From NCBI GenBank assembly GCA_002280565.1, contig NCEF01000009.1:1-46878 (forward strand): a DNA stretch of 46,878 nt, given 5' to 3'. Positions 8,234 to 17,507 of the stretch are shown here, piece after piece (position 1 is the first letter of the stretch; every line of letters begins with the position of its first letter). The notes under the pieces are model-generated. The model saw only the letters and a program-made list of their open reading frames with translations. It was not told the origin of the DNA and did no database searches. A program made the position numbers and the translations under genes. Origin of the DNA: Sphingomonas sp. 32-66-10 (GTDB taxonomy: Bacteria > Pseudomonadota > Alphaproteobacteria > Sphingomonadales > Sphingomonadaceae).

Positions 8234-8713
8234 CTAGGCGCTGGGCGGGTCCGCGATCATCGCGGTGAACTCGCACTCGGTCGCCAGATCGTCGCCCAGA
8301 TACGCCTTGCCCGCGAACTTGCAGATGCGCGCACGCTTCTGCACGAACGCGACCTCGAGCCGCAGCAGCACGCCCGGCTCGACCGGCTTGCGGAACTTCA
8401 CGCCGTCGATCGACATGAAATAGACCAACTTGCCTGTCCCGGCGAGGCCCAGGCTTTCGACCGCGAGCACGCCCGCCGCCTGCGCCAGCGCCTCCACCTG
8501 GAGGACGCCGGGCATGATCGGCCTTCCCGGGAAATGTCCCTGGAAGAACTCTTCGTTGATCGACACCGCCTTGATCGCGACGATCCGCTCGTCGGGGATC
8601 AGCTGCTCGACCCGGTCGACGAGCAGCATCGGGTAACGATGCGGCAGCGCCGCCATCACCCGCGTCACGTCGAGCGGGCCGATGGCGGCCTTTCCTTCGG
8701 CGGCGTCGCTCAC
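8234..8713 (-). CDS. fabZ: 3-hydroxyacyl-[acyl-carrier-protein] dehydratase FabZ
   Basis: Dehydrates 3-hydroxyacyl-ACP in the fatty acid elongation cycle. The 159-residue hot-dog protein has [12 protein letters not shown], the catalytic [11 protein letters not shown] with H60, and E74 in QVEALAQ. The start is a GTG at 8713 that overlaps the skp stop by 4 nt (GTGA). In most proteobacteria lpxD stands between skp and fabZ, with lpxA and lpxB after it; none of these is here. FabZ would therefore serve fatty acid synthesis without the usual lipid A genes alongside. Confidence 0.96.
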   Translation of the reverse strand: MSDAAEGKAAIGPLDVTRVMAALPHRYPMLLVDRVEQLIPDERIVAIKAVSINEEFFQGHFPGRPIMPGVLQVEALAQAAGVLAVESLGLAGTGKLVYFMSIDGVKFRKPVEPGVLLRLEVAFVQKRARICKFAGKAYLGDDLATECEFTAMIADPPSA

Positions 8714-9327
8714 CGGCCGGTGGGGGCCGGCTGGGTCGGTGCGGGCTGCTGGGCAGGCTGCTGCGGCGGCGGCGCCACGGTCTGTACGCTCGGCAGCTGC
8801 TGGTTCAGCGCCGCCAGCACTGCATCGGTGATATCGATGTTGGTTGCCGAATACAGCGTCGCATCCTTGGCCAGCGCGATATGCGCGCCGCGCTGCTGCG
8901 AAATCTGTTCGATCACCGGCACCATCCGCTGTGCCACCTGCTGGTTCACATATTGGACGTTGCGCTGGAACGTCGCCTGACGCTCGTTGAACTGCTGCTG
9001 GGCGGTCTGCTGGCGCTGCTGGAAGGCCTGGATACGCGCGGTCAGCGCGGCATCGGGCTTGCCATTGGCGGCCTTGAGCGCAGCCTGAAGCGCGGTTTCT
9101 TCGGTCTGCAGCGGGGTCGCCTGCTGCTGCGCGAACTGCTGAAGCTGCGCGCGCTGGGCCTGCAGCTGCTGCGACGCCGCGGTGCAGGCGGTGCAGCTGG
9201 CCATGATCCGGTCGACATCGACGATCGCGACCTTGGTGTCGACGAGCGCCTGCGCAGCGGCGGCGCCGGCGCCAAAAGTGGCACCCGCGACCGCGATCGC
9301 GGCGAGAATGGTTTTGGTGTTACGCAT
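8710..9327 (-). CDS. OmpH/Skp-family periplasmic chaperone
   Basis: A 205-residue secreted protein. A signal peptide (about 1-25, ending AAAAQA) is followed by the family's [10 protein letters not shown], then a long Gln- and Ala-rich coiled coil (about 55-145), as in the tentacles of Skp that hold unfolded outer-membrane proteins. The C-terminus is a Pro/Gln tail (about 180-205). It starts within the last codon of bamA (TAATG overlap), the usual bamA-skp arrangement. CTAC near residue 45 gives two close cysteines, unusual for Skp. The family call is firm; exact function is by context. Confidence 0.9.
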   Translation of the reverse strand: MRNTKTILAAIAVAGATFGAGAAAAQALVDTKVAIVDVDRIMASCTACTAASQQLQAQRAQLQQFAQQQATPLQTEETALQAALKAANGKPDAALTARIQAFQQRQQTAQQQFNERQATFQRNVQYVNQQVAQRMVPVIEQISQQRGAHIALAKDATLYSATNIDITDAVLAALNQQLPSVQTVAPPPQQPAQQPAPTQPAPTGR

Positions 9328-12083
9328 TAGAAGGAAGTCCCTACGTTGAATGTGAAGAGTTTGGTGTCGTCACCCTTCTGGGTGAGGAAGGCATGGGCGA
9401 GGTCGAGCCGCAGCGGGCCGAACGGCGAATTCCAGTTGACGCCGATACCGACCGACAGGCGCGGTTTGGGCGAGTTGCCCAGGAAGTTCTCAATGAACGG
9501 ATCCGTCTGCAGGTTGTAGCGCGTGTTGATCGACGTTCCGGTGCACGCGCCACCAGCCGTCTCCGAATAACCGATGCTACAGGTCGTCAGCGCGCCAGGC
9601 GCAACCGAGTCGCCGAGCGACACGGCGTACAGCGCGCGGCCCTCGGAATCGAACTGGGGCGTCTGGATCGGCAGCAGCGACGGCGAACCGTCCGCATTGA
9701 ACAGCAGATTGCCGGACGAGTCGGTTGCCTGGGTAAACGTCGCCGTCTTGTTCGGCTCACGCACGCCCCAATTGGCGCCGGCCATGAAGAAGATCGACGG
9801 ACGAATGCCCATTTCCCGCGCACCCGCACCCAGCGGGATCTCGAGCTCCAGCTTGCCGAGATAATAGGCCCGGCCACCGATCGCATCATCGAAGATCTGG
9901 TCTTCGTTGGTGATCAGCGCCTGATTCCCGCCAGCGACGGTGCCCGTGTAGCTGACGCGCTGGATGCGCGGGCCGACGCCACGGATGTCGAAGCCGCGGA
10001 ACTGCGGCTCGCCCAGGAAGAAGCGATCGGTGATGCGGACCGGGTCGACACCCGCTGCAGCATCTTCGAGGCTGTGGATATAGCCACCCTCAAGCCCGGC
10101 GGAGAAAATGAAGCCGCTGCCGATGTTCCAATATTTGTCGGCGTCGAAACGGCCGCGCAGATACTTCACGTCGCCGCCAAGACCCGCAAAATCGGTCCCC
10201 AGCACCAGCCGCTGGCCGCGCGTCGGACGCAGACGGCTGTTCAGGCTGTCATAGATCAGCGACAGGCCGACGGCCGACGTCCAGCGCTTGCCCAGCGCCT
10301 CGCACAAATAACGCCCGGCCTTCAGCGGATCGCACACGCCGCTGGTGAAGAACGTATTCTCGTCCAGCGTCACGGAATCGTGCGTCAGCGAATAGCGGCC
10401 CGACAGCGTCCAATATTCGGTCAGCGGCACGCCCAGCACCACCTGCCCGCCGGTCGACACCTGCTGATAAGTGGTGCGGCGATCGGTGCCGAGATAGTTG
10501 AACGAGTTATAGTCGCGGCGGAAGATCGTGCCGCCGAGCGCGACGTTCTGGTCGAACAGATAGGGCTCGGTAAAGCCGAGCTCGACCGACTTCGAATAGC
10601 TCGAATAATCGGCCGACAGGCGCAGATCCTGGCCCTTGCCGCGGAAGTTGCGCTGGCGGATCGATCCCTGGAAGATGAAGCGCTCAAGGCTGGAGAAGCC
10701 CGCCGACAACGTCAGTTCGCCGGTCGACTTCTCCTCGACATTTGCGGTCAGGATGACGCGATCGGGCGCCGAGCCTTCCTTCTGCTCGATCTCGAACTTC
10801 TCGTTGAAATAGCCGAGCGAGTTGATGCGGTCCTGCGAGCGCTTGACCAGGAAGGTGTTGAACGCATCGCCCTCCGCCAGACGCATTTCGCGGCGGATCA
10901 CCTTGTCCTGCGTCTGGGTATTGCCGGTAATGTCGATCCGCTCGACATAGGTACGACGCGCTTCGGCGATGTTGAAGTTGATCGTCATCGTCAACTTCTC
11001 GCGATCGCGCTGGAAGTCGGGGCTGACATTGGCAAAGGCATAGCCGAACGCGCCGGCCGTCTCCGACAACTGGTCGATCGTATCCTCGACCAACTTGGCG
11101 TTGTACCAGTCGCCCTCCTTCATCGCGAGACCCTTGGCGAGGGCCTCGTCATCGAAGTCGCGGATGTTGCTGTCGACCGAGACCTTGCCGAATTTGTAGC
11201 GCGGACCTTCCTCGATCACATAAGTGATGATGAAGTCGCGCTTGTCGGGGGTCAGTTCCGCAACCGCCGAAACGACGCGGAAATCGGCATAGCCCTCAGT
11301 CAGGTAAAACTGGCGCAGCTTCTGCTGGTCATAGGCGAGGCGGTCCTGATCATAGCTCGTGTTGGAGCTCATGATCGTGGTGATGCGGGCCTGTTTGGTC
11401 GCCATCTCGCCGCGCAGCTTGCCGTCGGAAAACTGCTCGTTGCCGATGATGTTGATCTGGCGGACCTTGGACTTGGGTCCTTCGCGAACTTCAAACACGA
11501 TATCGACGCGATTCTGGTCGAGGCTGACCATCTTCGGCTCGACCGTCGCGGCGAAGCGGCCCTGGCGGCGATACAGTTCGACGATCCGGGCGACGTCCGC
11601 GCGCACTGCCGTGCGGGTGAACATCTGGCGCGGGGCCAGCTTGATTTCCTTGACGATCTTGTCGTCCTTCAGGCGCTTATTGCCCTCCAGGATGACGCGG
11701 TTGATCACCGGGTTCTCACGCACGCGCAACACGATGTCGCCCGACTCGACGCCCTCGATCGTGACGTCGGCAAGCAGTTCGCTCGCCAACACGTCGCGGA
11801 TCGCCTGGTCCAGGCTTTCGGTGGTGTAGGTCTGACCGACCCGCAGGCGGGTGTAGGACAACACCGTCTCCGGCTCGAGCCGCTGCGTGCCCTCGACCCG
11901 CAAGGTGCGGATCGTACGCTTTTCCAACGCCTCTGGCAGCGGGGCGGGCTGTTGCGCGACCGGACCGGGGGCTGGCGCCTGCTGGGCCTGCGCGGCGGTG
12001 GCGAGCGCAAACCAGGTCGTGCCAGCCAGCAGGACCGCAGAGGCGCGCACGCCGAATTTCGTAACCTTGATAGCCGTCACCAT
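9327..12083 (-). CDS. bamA: Outer-membrane protein assembly factor BamA
   Basis: The core of the BAM machine that folds beta-barrel proteins into the outer membrane. The 918-residue product has a signal peptide (about 1-33, ending AQAQQ), a POTRA region (about 50-400) beginning IRTLRVEGTQRLEPETV, and a 16-strand type barrel containing QFRGFDIRG (the RGF lid-lock region) and ending in the phenylalanine typical of outer-membrane barrels (NVGTSF). The ATG at 12083 gives a proper signal peptide, unlike the longer open frame. It lies downstream of rseP and overlaps skp by 1 nt. Confidence 0.97.
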   Translation of the reverse strand: MVTAIKVTKFGVRASAVLLAGTTWFALATAAQAQQAPAPGPVAQQPAPLPEALEKRTIRTLRVEGTQRLEPETVLSYTRLRVGQTYTTESLDQAIRDVLASELLADVTIEGVESGDIVLRVRENPVINRVILEGNKRLKDDKIVKEIKLAPRQMFTRTAVRADVARIVELYRRQGRFAATVEPKMVSLDQNRVDIVFEVREGPKSKVRQINIIGNEQFSDGKLRGEMATKQARITTIMSSNTSYDQDRLAYDQQKLRQFYLTEGYADFRVVSAVAELTPDKRDFIITYVIEEGPRYKFGKVSVDSNIRDFDDEALAKGLAMKEGDWYNAKLVEDTIDQLSETAGAFGYAFANVSPDFQRDREKLTMTINFNIAEARRTYVERIDITGNTQTQDKVIRREMRLAEGDAFNTFLVKRSQDRINSLGYFNEKFEIEQKEGSAPDRVILTANVEEKSTGELTLSAGFSSLERFIFQGSIRQRNFRGKGQDLRLSADYSSYSKSVELGFTEPYLFDQNVALGGTIFRRDYNSFNYLGTDRRTTYQQVSTGGQVVLGVPLTEYWTLSGRYSLTHDSVTLDENTFFTSGVCDPLKAGRYLCEALGKRWTSAVGLSLIYDSLNSRLRPTRGQRLVLGTDFAGLGGDVKYLRGRFDADKYWNIGSGFIFSAGLEGGYIHSLEDAAAGVDPVRITDRFFLGEPQFRGFDIRGVGPRIQRVSYTGTVAGGNQALITNEDQIFDDAIGGRAYYLGKLELEIPLGAGAREMGIRPSIFFMAGANWGVREPNKTATFTQATDSSGNLLFNADGSPSLLPIQTPQFDSEGRALYAVSLGDSVAPGALTTCSIGYSETAGGACTGTSINTRYNLQTDPFIENFLGNSPKPRLSVGIGVNWNSPFGPLRLDLAHAFLTQKGDDTKLFTFNVGTSF

Positions 12084-12154
12084 CCCACCCCAGTCGGATC
12101 CAAGAGATTTTGGTCGGAAGCTTGCGCTCGTTCGCACGCCCTGCCCCAACCGGT

Positions 12155-13291
12155 TCAGCCGATCAACCCGGCCAGGCTTTTCCACACGCCAAATGCGCCC
12201 AGATCGTTGAATGTCACCAGCAGCATCAATGCCAGTATCGCCATCATTCCGCCGCGAAACGCCCATTCCATCACCTCAGGCTCGACGGGCTTCCGGCGCA
12301 CCGCTTCGACGGCATAGAACAGAAGATGGCCGCCATCCAGCACCGGGACTGGCAGGAGGTTAATGAACCCCAGATTTATCGAGATGAGCGCGGCCATGAT
12401 GATGAACTGCTCAACGCCGAGCGAGAGCATCTCCCCGGAAACCTTGGCGATTCGCAGCGGCCCGCCCAACTCGCTCACCGGCACCCGGCCCATGATCAGC
12501 TGACCCAGGCCATCGATCATCGTCCCGACCAGAGACACGGTGCGGTTGAACCCAACGATCGGCGCCTGCCACAGGGAAACCGGTGTGCGCACGACCTCGT
12601 CACTCGGCGCGATGCCCAGAATGCCGCGGCTCGTTTCGTTGCCGAAGCGGTCCTTTTCGACCCGACGGCCGATAACGGCCTCGGTGCTCGCCGGCTGTCC
12701 GTCGCGCAGATAGTCGATCTGCACCTTCATCCCCGCACGCAGCGAGGTGAAGCGCATCATGTCCTCAAAGGTTTCGACCTGCCGCCCGCCAATTGCGACG
12801 AACCGGTCGCCCGGCTTCAGCCCGGCCGCCGCAGCCGGGGTGCCCGGCTGGATGGCACCGGCCACCGCAGGCATCTTCGCCTCGCCATAGGCAAAGGCGA
12901 ACGCGCCCAGAATCGCGATGGCGACGAGAAAATTGGTGATCGGCCCAGCCGCGACGACGATCGCACGCTGCCACAGCGGCTTGGCCTGGAATGTCTGTGC
13001 CCGCTCCGCCGCCGGCAACGCCAGCCATTCGGGGCTCGGCTGACCCGCCGGGTTCATGTCGCCTGCAAACTTCACATAGCCGCCGAGCGGGAGCCACCCG
13101 AACTTCCACCGCGTCCCGCGCGTGTCGGTAAATCCGGCAACCTCGCGCCCGAAGCCGATCGAGAACGCCTCAGCCTTGATCCCGAAATAGCGTCCGGCTG
13201 CGTAATGACCCAGCTCGTGCACGAAGACGAGCGGCCCGATGATCAGGAAGAAGGCGATCAGGTAGAGGAAGAAACCGGGATTTTCGGTCAA
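12155..13291 (-). CDS. rseP: Site-2 protease RseP (membrane zinc metalloprotease)
   Basis: An intramembrane protease that cuts membrane-bound anti-sigma factors and leftover signal peptides. The 378-residue protein has the zinc site HELGH (25-29) in the first helix, the FGIKAEAFSIGFG region, a PDZ domain (about 110-200 with VAGAIQPGTPAAAAGLKPGD), and the second catalytic motif VPVLDGG (LDG at 318-320). The start is a TTG at 13291, overlapping the dxr stop by 4 nt; no nearby ATG keeps the first helix. It is part of the dxr-rseP-bamA run. Confidence 0.95.
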   Translation of the reverse strand: MTENPGFFLYLIAFFLIIGPLVFVHELGHYAAGRYFGIKAEAFSIGFGREVAGFTDTRGTRWKFGWLPLGGYVKFAGDMNPAGQPSPEWLALPAAERAQTFQAKPLWQRAIVVAAGPITNFLVAIAILGAFAFAYGEAKMPAVAGAIQPGTPAAAAGLKPGDRFVAIGGRQVETFEDMMRFTSLRAGMKVQIDYLRDGQPASTEAVIGRRVEKDRFGNETSRGILGIAPSDEVVRTPVSLWQAPIVGFNRTVSLVGTMIDGLGQLIMGRVPVSELGGPLRIAKVSGEMLSLGVEQFIIMAALISINLGFINLLPVPVLDGGHLLFYAVEAVRRKPVEPEVMEWAFRGGMMAILALMLLVTFNDLGAFGVWKSLAGLIG

Positions 13292-14445
13292 GCGACGCAG
13301 TCCTTCACACGCTCACCCGCCAAAATCCGCGCTTCCGCATCGATCGCTAACACCTGATCGAGCATGTCCGGCGCGGCCGGGTCGTAGCGATTGAGGGTAT
13401 CCGCGACGATTGCGGCAATTTCAAGAAAGCCGATCTGCCCCTTCAGGAATGCAGCGACCGCCACCTCGTTGGCGGCATTCAGGATCGCCGGACGTGCCCC
13501 GCCCGCCGCCAGCGCCTCACGCGCCAGCTTCAGGCACGGGAAGCGGTCATAGTCCGGAGCCTCGAAATCCAGCCGCCCGATGGTGGCAAGATCGAGGCGC
13601 TGACACGGTGTCTCCATTCGCCGCGGCCACGCCAGCGCATGCGCGATCGGCACGCGCATGTCGGGCGAGCCGAGCTGCGCCAGCACCGACCCGTCAACAT
13701 ATTCGACCATCGAATGGATCACCGACTGGCGGTGGACGATCACGTCCAGCTGTTCAACGGTCACGGGGAACAGGTGGAACGCCTCGATCAGCTCCAGCCC
13801 CTTGTTCATCATCGTCGCCGAATCGACACTGATCTTGGCGCCCATCGACCAATTGGGGTGCGCCACCGCCTGCGCGGGGGTGATTGCACGCATCTCGTCC
13901 AGGGACCGCTCGCGGAACGGTCCGCCGCTGGCGGTCAGGATGATGCGTGCGACACGATCTACATTCTGCGTCTCAAGGCACTGGAATACCGCATTATGTT
14001 CCGAATCGACCGGCAACAATGTCGCGCCCGTCGCCGCCGCCGCCTGCATCATCACGTCGCCGGCGGAGACCAGCGACTCCTTGTTCGCCAGCGCGACCGC
14101 CTGCCCGCCTTCCAGCGCCGCCAGTACCGGCTTCAGCCCCGCCGTCCCGACGATCGCCGCCATGGTCCAATCCGCGCCCATCCGTGCGGCATCGCACACC
14201 GCCTCCGGGCCTGACGCCACCGCGATTCCCGTGCCCGCCAGCGCCTCAGCCAGTTCGTGATGACAGGACGGATCGGCCACCACGGCCAGCTTCGCCGACA
14301 CGCGCTTTGCCGCCGCCGCCAGCTTGTCGACGTCGCAATTCGCGGTCAGCGCGACGACTTCGAATGCAGCCGGGTCGCGCTCGATCAAGTCGAGCGTCGA
14401 CGTGCCTACCGATCCGGTCGCGCCAAGAATGGTTACCCGTTTCAT
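13288..14445 (-). CDS. dxr: 1-deoxy-D-xylulose 5-phosphate reductoisomerase
   Basis: Converts DXP to 2-C-methyl-D-erythritol 4-phosphate with NADPH, the committed step of the MEP isoprenoid pathway. The 385-residue protein begins with the NADPH motif GATGSVG (8-14). The metal and substrate region LLPVDSEHNAVFQCL, the flexible loop ASGGPFRE, and the NWSMGAKISVDSATMMNKGLE region are all intact. The ATG at 14445 overlaps the cdsA stop by 1 nt. Isoprenoid supply by dxr and consumption by uppS two genes away fit one operon. Confidence 0.97.
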   Translation of the reverse strand: MKRVTILGATGSVGTSTLDLIERDPAAFEVVALTANCDVDKLAAAAKRVSAKLAVVADPSCHHELAEALAGTGIAVASGPEAVCDAARMGADWTMAAIVGTAGLKPVLAALEGGQAVALANKESLVSAGDVMMQAAAATGATLLPVDSEHNAVFQCLETQNVDRVARIILTASGGPFRERSLDEMRAITPAQAVAHPNWSMGAKISVDSATMMNKGLELIEAFHLFPVTVEQLDVIVHRQSVIHSMVEYVDGSVLAQLGSPDMRVPIAHALAWPRRMETPCQRLDLATIGRLDFEAPDYDRFPCLKLAREALAAGGARPAILNAANEVAVAAFLKGQIGFLEIAAIVADTLNRYDPAAPDMLDQVLAIDAEARILAGERVKDCVA

Positions 14446-15227
14446 CAAAGCCCCTGAACCACGACCAGCAGCGCGGCGACCGGCGCCACCGGCACCAGCC
14501 CGTCGAGCCGGTCGAGCACGCCGCCATGTCCAGGCAGCAGCGCCCCCGAATCCTTCACCCCCGCGCGGCGCTTGAGCTGGCTTTCGTACAAATCCCCCGC
14601 CTGCGCCAGCACCGCCAGCAGCGGCGTCGCCAGCGCCAGCATCATCGGCAGGCCCCACTGCGTCAACAGGAGCGCAAAGCCGGTCGCCGCGATCACCCCG
14701 CCGATCAACCCGGCCCAGGTCTTGTTCGGGCTAACCTCCGGCATCAGCTTTGGCCCGCCGATCGCGCGCCCCGCAAAATAGGCCCCGATATCGCACGCCC
14801 ACACCAGCGCCATTGCCCAGAACGCCAGCATCAGCCCGTTCTCATGCCCGCGCAGATACAACAGTGCGAGCACCGGCAATCCGACATAAATTGCCCCCGC
14901 CCCCAGCGCGCCGCTGCGGGTCACGACGGCAAGGAAGAAAAACGCGCCGAAAATCAGCCCCAGCGCCAGAAACCCGGGCCCGGCCGCCAACGGCGACAGG
15001 ATCGCTAGTGGCACCATCAGCGCATATTGCATCAGCTTGCGCTGTCCCGCATCGGCGCCGTGCAGGCCGCCCCATTCATGGATCATCGCCAGCGCGCCGA
15101 GCGTCACGAGCAGCCAGAACAAGAACGTGCCGAACCACAAGGCTGCGGCGGCTAAGGCGATCAGCGCGACCCCGACAACGGTACGGGTGCCAAGGTCGGC
15201 GTTACGGCGGGGCGGAACCGGCGTCAC
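14445..15227 (-). CDS. cdsA: Phosphatidate cytidylyltransferase
   Basis: Makes CDP-diacylglycerol from phosphatidate and CTP, the precursor for phospholipids, including those made by pssA/psd elsewhere in this window. The 260-residue protein has about seven membrane helices and the C-terminal CDP-DAG synthase signature SQLKRRAGVKDSGALLPGHG, with the metal-binding KD. The start is a GTG at 15227 overlapping the uppS stop by 4 nt. Its stop overlaps the dxr start by 1 nt. Confidence 0.95.
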   Translation of the reverse strand: MTPVPPRRNADLGTRTVVGVALIALAAAALWFGTFLFWLLVTLGALAMIHEWGGLHGADAGQRKLMQYALMVPLAILSPLAAGPGFLALGLIFGAFFFLAVVTRSGALGAGAIYVGLPVLALLYLRGHENGLMLAFWAMALVWACDIGAYFAGRAIGGPKLMPEVSPNKTWAGLIGGVIAATGFALLLTQWGLPMMLALATPLLAVLAQAGDLYESQLKRRAGVKDSGALLPGHGGVLDRLDGLVPVAPVAALLVVVQGL

Positions 15228-15955
15228 AGCCCCCCGAACCGGCGCTGCCGCCGCCCGAACTGCGCAATCGCATCAGCCAGCGCCTGGCCATCGAAATCCG
15301 GCCACAATGTGTCGACGAACAACAGTTCGGCATAAGCCGCCTGCCACAGCAGGAAGTTGGACAGCCGCTGCTCACCCGATGTGCGGATGAGCAGGTCGAG
15401 TGGCGGCAGCCCATGCGTGGTCAGCGCGTCGCTGAACATCGTCTCGTCAATCGCTTCGGGCGCAACCTCACCCGCCTGCGCCGCCGCCGCCAACCGCCGC
15501 GCCGCCGCGACGATCTCAGCCTGCGCGCCATAATTGAGTGCGATTACCAAAATCGCGCCGCTGTTCGACGCGGTCCGCTCGATCGCATCGTCGATCATCG
15601 CGACCAGATCGCCCGACAATGCGCGATAGTCGCCAATGACGCGCAACCGCACATTCTCGGCGACCAGATCCTTCAGTTCGTTCCTCAGGAAATGGCGCAG
15701 CAACCCCATCAGGTCGCGCACTTCCTCCTCGGGTCGCCGCCAGTTCTCCGATGAAAAGGCGTAGAGCGTCAGCACCTCGATACCCTGCTCGCGCGCTGCG
15801 CGGGACACGCGGCGCACGGCTTCGACGCCCTGTTTGTGCCCGGCAAGGCGCGGCAGCCGCCGGGCCTTCGCCCACCGGCCATTGCCGTCCATGATGATGG
15901 CGACATGGCGGGGAATCGGCGCTGCCTCGGCGGTAGGTGCGGGGTTCGAGGCCAT
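15224..15955 (-). CDS. uppS: Undecaprenyl diphosphate synthase (isoprenyl transferase)
   Basis: Condenses isopentenyl units into undecaprenyl diphosphate, the lipid carrier for peptidoglycan and polysaccharides. The 243-residue cis-prenyltransferase has HVAIIMDGNGRWAKAR with catalytic D23, GHKQGVEAVR, YAFSSENWRR, and the C-terminal RTSGEQRLSNFLLWQ and ELLFVDTLWPDF. The ATG at 15955 follows GGGGAGGGG by 5 nt. That ribosome-binding site is one arm of a REP-like palindrome, so the leader can fold and hide it. frr lies upstream, separated by the repeat pair. Confidence 0.96.
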   Translation of the reverse strand: MASNPAPTAEAAPIPRHVAIIMDGNGRWAKARRLPRLAGHKQGVEAVRRVSRAAREQGIEVLTLYAFSSENWRRPEEEVRDLMGLLRHFLRNELKDLVAENVRLRVIGDYRALSGDLVAMIDDAIERTASNSGAILVIALNYGAQAEIVAAARRLAAAAQAGEVAPEAIDETMFSDALTTHGLPPLDLLIRTSGEQRLSNFLLWQAAYAELLFVDTLWPDFDGQALADAIAQFGRRQRRFGGL

Positions 15956-15956
15956 G

Positions 15957-16070
15957 CTAGCCCCTCCCCTTCAGGGGAGGGGTTGGGGTGGGGACTCTCA
16001 GTCTCACCGAGACCGGCGGGCGCGAGGACAGGCCCCACCCCAACCCCTCCCCTAAAGGGGAGGGGCTTAG
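15957..16070. repeat. Pair of REP-like palindromic units in inverted orientation
   Basis: Two nearly identical units, 15957-15993 and 16033-16070, face each other. Reading inward, both are CTA(A)GCCCCTCCCCTT(C/T)AGGGGAGGGGTTGGGGTGGGG, differing by one base and one insertion. Each unit contains its own palindrome, CCCCTCCCCT...AGGGGAGGGG. The 39-nt spacer holds a third small palindrome, GTCTC-ACC-GAGAC (16001-16013). This is the layout of REP doublets (BIMEs). It fills the whole frr-uppS gap and supplies the uppS ribosome-binding site. Short frames through it are repeat translations, not genes. Confidence 0.9.
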
Positions 16071-16084
16071 AGAATGACCACCAG

Positions 16085-16642
16085 TCACTTCCCCAGAATT
16101 TCCTTTTCCTTTGCCGTCGCGGCGGCGTCGATCTCCGCGATCGTCGCATCGGTCAGCTTCTGGACGTCGGCCTCATGACGCTTGCGGTCGTCCTCGCCGA
16201 ACTCGCCCTTCTTTTCGTCGGTCTTCAGGCTGTCCATGCCGTCGCGACGCACGTTGCGCACGGCGATGCGCGCGGCCTCTGCATATTTGCTGGCGAGCTT
16301 GGCCAGTTCCTTGCGCCGCTCTTCGGTCAGGTCCGGGATCGGCAGGCGCAAATTCTGTCCGTCGACAATCGGGTTGAGGCCCAGCCCCGCCGAGCGGATC
16401 GCCTTGTCGACCGGGCCAACATTCGACTTGTCCCACACCTGCACCGACAGCATGCGCGGCTCGGGTGCCGACACCGTCGCGACCTGGTTGAGCGGCATGT
16501 GCGACCCATAGACCTCGACCGTCACCGGCTCGAGCAAGGTGGTGCTCGCGCGGCCGGTGCGCAGCCCGCCCAGATCATGCTTCAGCGATTCGACGGCACC
16601 GTTCATCCGGCGCTCCAGATCGGCCTTGTCATATGCGGCCAT
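16085..16642 (-). CDS. frr: Ribosome recycling factor
   Basis: Splits the post-termination ribosome together with EF-G. At 185 residues it has standard length, with the family features [22 protein letters not shown] near the start, [20 protein letters not shown] in the middle and [18 protein letters not shown] near 120. The ATG at 16642 has AGAGGAA upstream. It follows pyrH by 29 nt, the usual pyrH-frr order, and is followed by the REP pair before uppS. Confidence 0.97.
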   Translation of the reverse strand: MAAYDKADLERRMNGAVESLKHDLGGLRTGRASTTLLEPVTVEVYGSHMPLNQVATVSAPEPRMLSVQVWDKSNVGPVDKAIRSAGLGLNPIVDGQNLRLPIPDLTEERRKELAKLASKYAEAARIAVRNVRRDGMDSLKTDEKKGEFGEDDRKRHEADVQKLTDATIAEIDAAATAKEKEILGK

Positions 16643-16671
16643 AGCTCAGGTTCCTCTTATTCTGTCTTAAC

Positions 16672-17403
16672 TTAAGCGGTTACGGGCTGGTTGCGGACGA
16701 TGGTCGAGGTGCCCTCGCCACGCAAGACCGCTTCCAACGTGCCCTCGTCTCGGATGTTGAACACCACGATCGGAATGTCGTTGTCGCGGCACAGGGCGAC
16801 CGCAGTCGCGTCCATCACCTTGAGATTGTCGACCAGCACGCGGTCGAAGGTCAGTTCCTCATAGCGGGTCGCGTCGGCGACCTTCTTGGGGTCGGCATTG
16901 TACACGCCATCGACGCTGGTGCCCTTGAACAGCGCGTCGCAATTCATCTCGGCGGCACGCAGCGCGGCGGTGGTGTCGGTGGTGAAGAACGGCAGGCCAG
17001 TGCCCGCGGCAAAGATCACCACGCGGCCCTTCTCCATATGCCGCATCGCCTTGCGCCGGATATAGGGTTCGCTGACCGACGCCATCGGGATCGCCGACTG
17101 CACACGGGTATCGACGCCGAGCCGCTCGAGCGTGTTCTGCATCGCCAGCGCGTTCATCACGGTGGCGAGCATGCCCATATAATCGGCGCTCGCCCGCTCG
17201 AATCCCTGCGCCGCACCGGCGAGGCCGCGGAAGATATTCCCGCCGCCAACGACCATGCAGATCTCGAACCCCGCCTCGGTCGCCGCCTTCACCTCACGCG
17301 CGACGCGCTCACAGGTGGCCGGATCGATCCCGAACTGCCCCTGCCCCATCAGCACTTCGCCGGAGAGTTTGAGGAGGATGCGTTTGAAGCGTGGCGCGGT
17401 CAT
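16672..17403 (-). CDS. pyrH: Uridylate kinase
   Basis: Phosphorylates UMP to UDP; the bacterial enzyme is a hexamer of the amino-acid-kinase fold, unrelated to Cmk. The 243-residue sequence opens with [20 protein letters not shown], then [10 protein letters not shown], and carries [14 protein letters not shown] and [11 protein letters not shown], all typical. Start ATG at 17403. In most bacteria pyrH follows tsf directly; here a SIMPL-domain gene and a terminator stand between them, so pyrH may have its own promoter in 17404-17507. Confidence 0.97.
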   Translation of the reverse strand: MTAPRFKRILLKLSGEVLMGQGQFGIDPATCERVAREVKAATEAGFEICMVVGGGNIFRGLAGAAQGFERASADYMGMLATVMNALAMQNTLERLGVDTRVQSAIPMASVSEPYIRRKAMRHMEKGRVVIFAAGTGLPFFTTDTTAALRAAEMNCDALFKGTSVDGVYNADPKKVADATRYEELTFDRVLVDNLKVMDATAVALCRDNDIPIVVFNIRDEGTLEAVLRGEGTSTIVRNQPVTA

Positions 17404-17507
17404 CTGGCCCTAATGTCTGTCGGGGGTTGGGAGCGGCGCGGACCTTAGGCGCGGGCGCGGGCGAAGCCAAGCGGGGAAACTGGTTCGGATGAAGCGCGTA
17501 AGACCAG

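Noticed and set aside
9393-12317. A 974-codon open frame on the plus strand, antisense to bamA
   Set aside because: It mirrors the codon structure of bamA at high GC, has no recognisable domain and no ribosome-binding site. bamA has a signal peptide, POTRA region and a C-terminal Phe.
15769-16149. A minus-strand frame with PHPNPSPEGEG-like sequence
   Set aside because: This is the translation of the REP palindrome pair plus part of uppS out of frame, a known false-gene pattern.
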